From Candidatus Bathyarchaeota archaeon (GTDB lineage: Archaea; Thermoproteota; Bathyarchaeia; 40CM-2-53-6): a stretch of 9,880 bases of DNA. Below are positions 5,438 to 9,880 of the stretch, in pieces (position 1 is the first letter of the stretch; every line of letters begins with the position of its first letter). The position numbers and the translations under genes were made by a program. The notes beneath the pieces were generated by a model that was not told the origin of the DNA, ran no database searches, and was given only the letters and a program-made list of their open reading frames with translations. Location: contig VBBB01000075.1 of NCBI GenBank assembly GCA_005882955.1, forward strand, positions 1 through 9,880. The letters run 5' to 3'.

Positions 5438-6445
5438 ATGAGCTTTAGAGATGCAAAGTCAACCGTCGAGGTTGAAGATTTACGCAGAGAATTCAAGGGG
5501 AAAGAAGGTAAAGTGCTGGCCCTTGATGGTGTTGATCTAACGGTCAGAGAGGGCGAAGTTTTCGGTGTTCTCGGTCCAAACGGGGCCGGCAAGACTACCA
5601 TGATTAGGATACTCTCGACCTTACTCTTGCCTTCGTCTGGGTCCGCCAGGGTGATGGGGTGGGATGTTGCTAAGCATCCAGAGAAGGTGAGGCCCTTGAT
5701 CAGCACTGCCAGTGGGGCAGAGCGGGCGGGATATGATTACATTACTGCCCGCGGGAATCTCTGGTTCTTCTCACAACTCTATGGGCTTCCCTCAAAGCTT
5801 GCTCACGGAAGGATCAATGAGTTTTCGGAGATGCTGGGGCTGACGGATTATCTTGACAGAAAATTCTACACTCTTTCAACCGGCTACCGTCAACGCGTCA
5901 CCGTTGTGAGAGCATTCATCAACGATCCGAAGGTCGTATTCCTTGACGAGCCCACTATCGGGCTTGATGTGATGACTGCGTTGAAGATTAGGGAATTTTT
6001 GGTGAAGCAGGCGAAAGAGTCCGGACGCACAATTCTCTTGGCAACTCACAACATGGCTGAGGTTGATGCGATCTGCAATAGAGTCGGAATAATTGACAAG
6101 GGGAAGATCCTTGCCTGTGACACTCCGATGGCTCTGAAAAGATCTCTTGGTGCCCCAGCTCTCGTAATGGAAATGACCCCTGCGCCCGATTCGGCGAGTC
6201 TCGAACCACTAAGCAAACTTGAGGGGGTGAAGGGCTTCACATCATCCATTGATGAGGAGCGAGGAGTGGGCAGAGTCCAGGTCGTTGTGGATAGCGACGA
6301 ATCAGCGCAAGGAGCATTGGATTTTGCGAGAAAGTCGGGGATGAATTTGATCTCGAACTGGAGGCAGCAGACTACGTTGGAGGAAGTCTTTGTCGCCTTG
6401 GTAGGACGAGGATTTAGAGAGAGAGAACATGAATCCCCGAACTAG
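5438..6445 (+). CDS. ABC-2 exporter ATP-binding protein (DrrA/NatA type)
   Basis: From ATG at 5438 this is a 335-residue ATPase. The frame is open back to 5234, but the extra 68 residues are not ATPase-like and overlap promoter elements. Motifs: Walker A GPNGAGKTT (46-54, K52); signature LSTGYRQR (146-153) in place of the usual LSGGxxQR; Walker B VVFLDEPT (166-173); D-loop GLD (175-177); H-loop ATHNM with H204. The Q-loop region reads LISTASGAERAGYDYITARGNL without the standard Gln. The C-terminal ~110 residues (after CDTPMALK) form the accessory domain typical of DrrA-like exporter ATPases, ending in the common TLEEVFVAL. It hydrolyses ATP on the cytoplasmic face to power the two permeases encoded next; its last 17 bases overlap the first permease. 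There is no Shine-Dalgarno at 5438. Confidence 0.92.
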   Translation: MSFRDAKSTVEVEDLRREFKGKEGKVLALDGVDLTVREGEVFGVLGPNGAGKTTMIRILSTLLLPSSGSARVMGWDVAKHPEKVRPLISTASGAERAGYDYITARGNLWFFSQLYGLPSKLAHGRINEFSEMLGLTDYLDRKFYTLSTGYRQRVTVVRAFINDPKVVFLDEPTIGLDVMTALKIREFLVKQAKESGRTILLATHNMAEVDAICNRVGIIDKGKILACDTPMALKRSLGAPALVMEMTPAPDSASLEPLSKLEGVKGFTSSIDEERGVGRVQVVVDSDESAQGALDFARKSGMNLISNWRQQTTLEEVFVALVGRGFREREHESPN

Positions 6446-7250
6446 CCTCTGGCTAAAGACAGTGTACGCCAGAACCTGGGTCCGAACCAAGAGTATCTAC
6501 GGAGAACCACTATGGGTCGCCGTCAATGTCGGCTTCCCCTTCTTCACCTCCCTAGCCCTGTCTCTGCTCTACAGTAGCGCCGGTCTCAAGGCAGGGATAG
6601 GGTTTGCATTTCTAGGTGGAGTCATGGTGTCGTTTTGGGGAAATGTTCTCTGGTCAATGGCATCCCAGTTCAACTGGGACAAACAACAGGGCCTCTTCGA
6701 ACTCTACGTCACCTCCCCCGCACCGATATCAGCCATCCTCATCGGAATGTCGCTTGGCGGAATTCTCGGAACAGCACCCTCGGCAATTACGCTCGCTATT
6801 ATTGGCTGGCTTCTCTTCGCGCCACCCGCTACTGCCTTATGGCCGCTCGTCGCTCTGACGTTTGCCCTGACCCTTGCTTCCTTGTATGCAATGGGCATGG
6901 CCCTGTCGTCGCTCTATCTAGTATATGGTCGCGAAGCCGACTCGGTTAACGAAGCCTTGCATGAACCCGTCTCGTTTCTATCAGGAGTGTATTTCCCTTC
7001 GAGCCTTGCATTTCCCGCAGCTCTGCAAGCGGTTGTTCTCATAATTCCTCTCGCCGTCGGGATGGATGCACTTCAACGAACTTTGTTCAGCCTGAACTCG
7101 ACTGGAGCGACAGATCTCACACCCGTCTATCGAGACCTACTGTTGCTCGCGGTAATGGGCATCACGCTACTATTCGCAGCATCTAAGGCGTTGAAAATCT
7201 TGGAAGAGAAAGGACGCCGAGCAGGGACTATCGCGGTTAGACAGAGATGA
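6429..7250 (+). CDS. ABC-2 type permease, first subunit
   Basis: The 273-residue protein has six hydrophobic segments (roughly 26-48, 55-77, 103-130, 136-163, 195-213, 237-252), the ABC-2 permease layout. The conserved element after helix 2, NWDKQQGLFELYVTSPAP (82-99), corresponds to the family's E..GTLE.L..SP coupling segment that docks on the ATPase. HEPVSFLSGVYFPSSL (178-193) matches the semi-conserved re-entrant part before helix 5. The ATG at 6429 lies 17 bases before the end of the ATPase gene and is preceded by a GAGAGAGAG tract that can serve as a weak ribosome-binding site. The tail is basic and cytoplasmic. Confidence 0.9.
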   Translation: MNPRTSLWLKTVYARTWVRTKSIYGEPLWVAVNVGFPFFTSLALSLLYSSAGLKAGIGFAFLGGVMVSFWGNVLWSMASQFNWDKQQGLFELYVTSPAPISAILIGMSLGGILGTAPSAITLAIIGWLLFAPPATALWPLVALTFALTLASLYAMGMALSSLYLVYGREADSVNEALHEPVSFLSGVYFPSSLAFPAALQAVVLIIPLAVGMDALQRTLFSLNSTGATDLTPVYRDLLLLAVMGITLLFAASKALKILEEKGRRAGTIAVRQR

Positions 7251-8101
7251 GCTATCTTAGCTCAATCATAGCGTCCATTCGAGTCGGATGGTCGCGGGAC
7301 TTCGGATGGACGAATCCATTTCTCGGTTTCTCGTTGAAAACCATCGCACCTATCGCAAGCACGATGACCGCGGTCACTGTCCTGTACATAGGTTTCAGAA
7401 ACGGGACCTCAATCTCGCCCGGCCAGTTCCCGATGCTGCTCGGATTCATTCTGATTGGCGCAACTCTCTACGCGCACATTTCGGCATATTCTTGGGTGCC
7501 GACTCTGGCTATCGCCGAGGGAAAGTGGACATTCGTCTTTCCCCAAGTCTACGTGTCTCCGAAATCGTCTCCTCCATATCTGGCGGGAAGATGCCTTGCA
7601 GCATTCGCTTCGTCCACGGTCACTTCGATCGCGTCGCTCGCAGTAGCCATCGTGATTTCATCGCTGCTGTTCGGGGTCACGATACCTCTCATTCTCACAC
7701 CTCTTTCGATCTCCTTGTTCGGAGTAGCCCTCATCGTAAACATACTCGCTTCCATGGGACTGGGATTCCTTCTGGGAGCCTATGCCATATTTGCGTCGAA
7801 GTTCGAATGGGCCTTACCAACCTACGTTTCTGGGCTGCTGATGGTCTTCTCTGAGGCGCTATTCCCAGTAAGTCTTCTGCCTCATCCATTCTCGGATGTC
7901 GGAAATGTTCTTCCATTTACCGAGTTTATCCGGGCGTCTCGCGCCGTCCTACTTCCACTGGGAAGCGTCAGCTCTTACTTCTATTACCTCGCTCTGAGTT
8001 TCATCGGAGGGTCAATACTTCTAGGACTAGGGCTCTTCGCTTTCAGGTATGCTGAAAGGAGAGCAAGAAGATTGGGAGTACTAGACCGAAAAGTAGTGTA
8101 G
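7247..8101 (+). CDS. ABC-2 type permease, second subunit
   Basis: This is a 284-residue, six-helix ABC-2 permease that differs clearly from the preceding one, so the exporter is probably a heterodimer in the membrane. The coupling segment is EGKWTFVFPQVYVSPKSSP (91-109), the counterpart of E..GT.E.L..SP. The re-entrant part appears as EALFPVSLLPHPF (203-215), followed by PFTEFIRASRAVLLP. The start ATG shares ATGA with the stop of the first permease (7247-7250), so translation is coupled and stoichiometry likely 1:1. The C-terminus is strongly basic (AERRARRLG). Nothing in either permease reveals the substrate; relatives export antibiotics, lipids, polysaccharides or Na+. Confidence 0.9.
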   Translation: MSYLSSIIASIRVGWSRDFGWTNPFLGFSLKTIAPIASTMTAVTVLYIGFRNGTSISPGQFPMLLGFILIGATLYAHISAYSWVPTLAIAEGKWTFVFPQVYVSPKSSPPYLAGRCLAAFASSTVTSIASLAVAIVISSLLFGVTIPLILTPLSISLFGVALIVNILASMGLGFLLGAYAIFASKFEWALPTYVSGLLMVFSEALFPVSLLPHPFSDVGNVLPFTEFIRASRAVLLPLGSVSSYFYYLALSFIGGSILLGLGLFAFRYAERRARRLGVLDRKVV

Positions 8102-8135
8102 TGTTTCTGAACGAGCGGTGCTATGATCCATCCCG

Positions 8136-8396
8136 TCAATCATCATTTGCCTGTATTCGAAGTTCGTGGAGTTCGCCGTCTGTTTTCATAACGGTGACGA
8201 CAACGAGTTTGCGCTCGACATCTACCTTCAAGATCCTCCCACATTGTAAGACGTGTCTTGCGGCCCTAGGAATTTTCGTCTCCTGTTTTAGCTTCGGCTT
8301 TGACTGGTTGTCGAGTATCTTTCTGATACCATCGTAAAGGCTGATCACGGCCTCGTTGTCAGTGTCAAGCTCCTTTGGCTCTTCCCAGGTCGTCAA
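8136..8396 (-). CDS. Small unrecognised protein, 86 aa
   Basis: I do not recognise the family. The start is TTG at 8396, supported by a strong Shine-Dalgarno (AAGGGGAG, five bases before the start), stronger than most genes in this window. The first third is acidic (EEPKELDTDNEAVISLYDGI), the middle is basic (NQSKPKLKQETKIPRAARHV), and the end is a predicted beta-hairpin (GRILKVDVERKLVVVTVMKTDGELHELRIQ). It has no signal peptide, membrane segment or cysteine cluster (one Cys). Size, charge and the terminal beta-hairpin suggest a small soluble cytoplasmic protein; function is unknown. It converges with the ABC operon, 34 bp away, and is not part of it. Confidence 0.6.
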   Translation of the reverse strand: MTTWEEPKELDTDNEAVISLYDGIRKILDNQSKPKLKQETKIPRAARHVLQCGRILKVDVERKLVVVTVMKTDGELHELRIQANDD

Positions 8397-8746
8397 TTCG
8401 GCTCCCCTTCACTCAGACGGTTCCCCGATAGATCGTCGAGAACAAACTTCTGAGAAATTGCCCCTTCCTCCCTCTGGACCCTATATGCTCGAGACGGGTA
8501 AGCAAATTGTCGGTCGTTACCAGCGACTCTTTCGCAAAGTGACTCATAATCGAGCTATGAGAAGGTTCGAACCCAATCTTGGATACTTCTGATTGATCTT
8601 CGCTACAGGATTGACTCAACGGTATCGACTATGGTTACAAATGACAAGTAACATACGCATTGGCAGATCCTTTCTATTATTGGTCGTGCAGGTTGTGTTC
8701 TTGCATTGAGCGCGACTTCTTTGAAACGGTGTTCGACAAAGCGGGG
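8397..8746. other. Intergenic region with dyads, no convincing gene
   Basis: No frame here has features of a real protein. It holds an inverted repeat CTCATA/TATGAG (8543-8548, 8556-8561) and a perfect 10-bp palindrome GGTTCGAACC (8564-8573) that looks like a tRNA T-arm, but the flanking bases do not pair as a tRNA. A 22-codon hydrophobic frame begins at ATG 8641 and ends at TGA 8707-8709. The leader of the leftward 86-aa gene occupies its left end. A promoter for the rightward membrane protein should lie near its right end, but no convincing TATA box is visible. Confidence 0.4.
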
Positions 8747-9004
8747 ATGGGTTCCTTGACCTTAGTCGACCTTCTGATCTCTCTAGGAAGTGCGGGACTG
8801 GCCGTTTTCAGCATTCCAACAGTGCTGAACAGGGCTTCTCAAGTTCCAAGGAGAACCGCGAGTATTCCAACGGCTGCTATCCTAACCTATTTCGTTCCGC
8901 TTTTCGCGATCAGCGGGCTTGTCCTTACTTCTGTAACGATTGCGGGTCAGGCGGTCGTTTGGTGGCTGATCGTCGCATTCCGGCCCGTCAAAAAGCACAA
9001 GTAG
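8747..9004 (+). CDS. Small membrane protein, 2-3 helices, unknown function
   Basis: From ATG at 8747 the protein has 85 residues. A hydrophobic segment LVDLLISLGSAGLAVFSIPTVL is followed by a basic loop (NRASQVPRRTA), then a long hydrophobic stretch ILTYFVPLFAISGLVLTSVTIAGQAVVWWLIVAF able to make two helices or one hairpin, and a basic tail (RPVKKHK) that would sit in the cytoplasm. The frame is open upstream to TTG 8660 (114 residues), with GTG 8729 also possible; the extra N-terminus is polar, Cys-containing and unconvincing, and no start has a clear ribosome-binding site. I do not recognise the family. It converges with the surface-protein gene, leaving 55 bp. Confidence 0.55.
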   Translation: MGSLTLVDLLISLGSAGLAVFSIPTVLNRASQVPRRTASIPTAAILTYFVPLFAISGLVLTSVTIAGQAVVWWLIVAFRPVKKHK

Positions 9005-9059
9005 GTGTCGGAGTGGATTGTATGTTTGGATCGGTTCTATTCTCTGTGCAATCTATGGC

Positions 9060-9638
9060 TTAGGGCGAGCCGCGGGTCCAATTCTGGTCTTGGGTTGATG
9101 AAGACTTGCCTTGCTTCGATCTCCGCTGTGGCGCTTTGAGAATCATGAACGCCACCGCCGCGATTCCAGCAGCTATTCCAGCCGCGACGAGGATGTAGGT
9201 CAAGGTGCTGATAGATGTCAGCGAGGTTGGAGCGGACACTGTATAGGCAAAGTAGCCTCCACTGTTGTTGTTTAAGTTACTGTTGCCTGTATTGTCGAAC
9301 GCGATGATGTAATACTCAACATGAGCGCCTGCAGCAAAGGCCGGTATTCGGCCAGTGGCAGTTGTCGTGGTCGCATTGTAAGTAGCGAGGATTGTAGTGT
9401 TTGTGGCCTTCCAGTTATCGGCGGTGTAGGTAATGGTCACATTCTTGATGGTGGAACGGGCGCTTGTCACATTCACTGAGACAGTAACAGCGTCGCCGAA
9501 TGCTGGAGATGTCGGGTTAATGATAGGTGTACCTATCACGGGTGGTTGTGACGGAGGAGGAGCGTGTGCAAGGGCGACAGAGCCAGCAACCAAAGCTAGG
9601 GTCAAGAAAAGTATAGGTAGACTTCGTTTGGTCGTCAT
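9060..9638 (-). CDS. Secreted Ig-like surface protein with C-terminal membrane anchor
   Basis: I place the start at ATG 9638 because GGTGA (9648-9644) sits five bases upstream and because the protein then begins with a clean Sec signal peptide: MTTKRS, a hydrophobic core LPILFLTLALVAGSVAL, and a likely cut after AHA. An upstream ATG at 9689 would add 17 residues. The 192-residue product continues with a Pro-rich linker (APPPSQPPVIG) and one Ig/fibronectin-like beta domain: SPAFGDAVTVSVNVT, then VTITYTADNW, then VEYYIIAFDNTGN, a motif common in archaeal surface proteins. It ends with a Ser/Thr spacer, a transmembrane helix (LTYILVAAGIAAGIAAVAFMIL) and a basic cytoplasmic tail. Several Asn-X-Ser/Thr sequons (NVT twice, NTT, NAT, NNS) suggest N-glycosylation. 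Its role in the cell envelope is inferred; a ligand cannot be named. Confidence 0.75.
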   Translation of the reverse strand: MTTKRSLPILFLTLALVAGSVALAHAPPPSQPPVIGTPIINPTSPAFGDAVTVSVNVTSARSTIKNVTITYTADNWKATNTTILATYNATTTTATGRIPAFAAGAHVEYYIIAFDNTGNSNLNNNSGGYFAYTVSAPTSLTSISTLTYILVAAGIAAGIAAVAFMILKAPQRRSKQGKSSSTQDQNWTRGSP

Positions 9639-9643
9639 CTTCG

Positions 9644-9648
9644 TCACC
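9644..9648 (-). promoter_or_regulatory. Ribosome-binding site deciding the surface-protein start
   Basis: GGTGA on the minus strand, five bases before the ATG at 9638, matches the 3' end of 16S rRNA (CACCUCC side). It favours this ATG over those at 9650 and 9689. Confidence 0.5.
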
Positions 9649-9760
9649 ATAACAACCGAGGGAGAGCTTGATTTCGATGCTGTTACCATCAGGCTTCGAA
9701 CGTGTTAGTCTTCGCTCACGGAATGAACCGCCTCACCGTAGGGCGCGCCAAGAAATAGCT

Positions 9761-9786
9761 CAAAACGCGGCTAGATGCTAGCGCGC
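9761..9786 (-). terminator. Hairpin plus TTTT downstream of the tRNA
   Basis: GCTAG-ATG-CTAGC (9770-9782) is a perfect 5-bp dyad, extended to 8 bp by CGC/GCG with one bulged G. On the minus strand it is followed by TTTT (9765-9762) and lies about 11 bases after the tRNA 3' end. This resembles an intrinsic-type terminator for the leftward tRNA. The T-tract alone could suffice in archaea. Confidence 0.45.
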
Positions 9787-9796
9787 TCCTAATTGG

Positions 9797-9880
9797 AGCC
9801 TCGGGCGGGGTTTGAACCCGCGACCTTGCGGGGCACTATTCTGCCATTCCGCTTACGAGGCGGATGCTCTCTGTTGCGAG
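9797..9880 (-). tRNA. tRNA-Thr (CGU), 5'-truncated, with a non-canonical intron
   Basis: Read leftward, the gene enters at 9880 in the D-loop and ends at 9797. Parts seen: D-stem 3' half GAGC (9869-9866); anticodon stem TCCGC/GCGGA (9864-9860 and 9852-9848); loop CTCGTAA with anticodon CGT (9857-9855), i.e. Thr for ACG codons; T-arm GCGGG-TTCAAAC-CCCGC (9821-9805); acceptor 3' strand CCGAGGC (9804-9798); discriminator T at 9797, as in archaeal tRNA-Thr; no encoded CCA. Between the anticodon stem and the T-arm there are 26 bases instead of 5. Removing 21 of them (9846-9826) leaves the standard variable loop AGGTC. The acceptor 5' strand and D-stem 5' half lie outside the window. Confidence 0.88.
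9826..9846 (-). other. 21-nt tRNA intron at position 44/45
   Basis: The segment folds with its flanks into most of an archaeal bulge-helix-bulge. The central 4-bp helix is GCGG (9852-9849) with CCGC (9831-9828). A 3-nt bulge AAT (9848-9846) follows on one strand, then an inner helix GGCA/TGCC (9845-9842, 9835-9832) closed by the loop GAATAG. The 3-nt AAG (9827-9825) follows CCGC on the other strand. Cutting both after the second base (AA^T and AA^G), as the splicing endonuclease does, removes exactly 21 nt and restores A44-GGTC. The outer helix does not pair well, giving a relaxed motif, which is common for non-canonical introns. Confidence 0.8.

Noticed and set aside
7288..7854. 188-aa plus-strand frame inside the second permease gene
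   Set aside because: Shifted-frame shadow: His/Arg/Ser-rich product without domains, whereas the permease frame shows six helices and the ABC-2 motif.
8101..8337. 78-aa plus-strand frame after the second permease
   Set aside because: It lies opposite the 86-aa gene, which has a much better ribosome-binding site and a protein-like composition; this one is Ser/Phe/Cys-rich shadow sequence.
8520..8590. tRNA-Met-like pieces: loop CTCATAA (8543-8549) followed by TTCGAAC (8566-8572)
   Set aside because: The anticodon and T stems do not pair (only about 3 and 2 pairs), no D-arm or acceptor can be built, and spacing is one base off. At most a decayed remnant.
8413..8619. 68-aa minus-strand frame just upstream of the 86-aa gene
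   Set aside because: TTG start without ribosome-binding site, unstructured composition, and it passes through the GGTTCGAACC palindrome and other dyads; no recognisable features.
9638..9689. ATG at 9689 as start of the surface protein
   Set aside because: It adds 17 polar residues before the signal peptide and has no ribosome-binding site, whereas ATG 9638 has GGTGA at 5-base spacing.
9433..9708. 91-aa plus-strand frame opposite the surface protein
   Set aside because: Antisense of a gene with a clear signal peptide, Ig-like domain and anchor; no features of its own.
1..9880. CRISPR arrays, insertion sequences, toxin-antitoxin pairs, C/D-box RNAs
   Set aside because: No regularly spaced repeats, transposase or recombinase frames, or antitoxin-toxin gene pairs were seen. 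The few ATGATGA/GTGATGA matches lie inside clear coding genes without partner boxes.

Overview
The window looks archaeal and most likely belongs to the TACK branch (Thaumarchaeota, Bathyarchaeia or relatives). This is an inference. The strongest pointer is the tRNA at the right edge: it is read leftward, has a CGU anticodon (Thr) and U73, and does not encode CCA. Its variable region is interrupted by a 21-nt segment that folds like a bulge-helix-bulge tRNA intron at a non-canonical position. Supporting signs are genes without clear Shine-Dalgarno sites, AT-rich TATA-like boxes about 25 bases before inferred starts, the PPC/DUF296 protein, and a TACK-like secreted Ig-fold protein with a C-terminal membrane anchor.

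Layout, left to right. (1) Bases 1-276: C-terminal end of a LarA-type (nickel-pincer lactate racemase family) protein, then a small PPC/DUF296 zinc-type protein (327-770). (2) A 12-helix MFS transporter (894-2054), preceded by a tiny cysteine-rich reading frame with a good ribosome-binding site, and converging on a DegT/DnrJ/EryC1 sugar aminotransferase (3324-2110, minus). (3) A divergent control region (3325-3515) and a stand-alone LigB-type extradiol dioxygenase homologue (3516-4349), converging on a CYTH/triphosphate-tunnel protein (minus, 4416-5126 or longer) whose 5' end is anomalous. (4) A 210-bp divergent control region with a TATA-like box and several inverted and direct repeats. It drives a compact three-gene ABC-2 exporter operon: an ATPase and two different permeases with overlapping genes (5438-8101). 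(5) A small unrecognised protein on the minus strand with a strong ribosome-binding site (8396-8136), a small two-helix membrane protein (8747-9004), a signal-peptide-bearing surface protein (9638-9060, minus), a hairpin plus T-tract, and the 5'-truncated tRNA-Thr.

Functional reading. The only clear multi-gene unit is the ABC exporter, probably a heterodimeric permease with one ATPase type; its substrate cannot be read from sequence. The other genes are mostly single transcription units in alternating directions and do not form an obvious pathway. I see no mobile element, CRISPR array, toxin-antitoxin pair or phage gene. The most interesting items are the tRNA intron (with hints of a second one at the D-loop), the CYTH gene whose conserved first strand lies upstream of any usable start codon behind ATG-GGG-TGA, the cysteine-rich mini-ORF before the MFS gene, and the palindrome at the inferred transcription start of the exporter operon.
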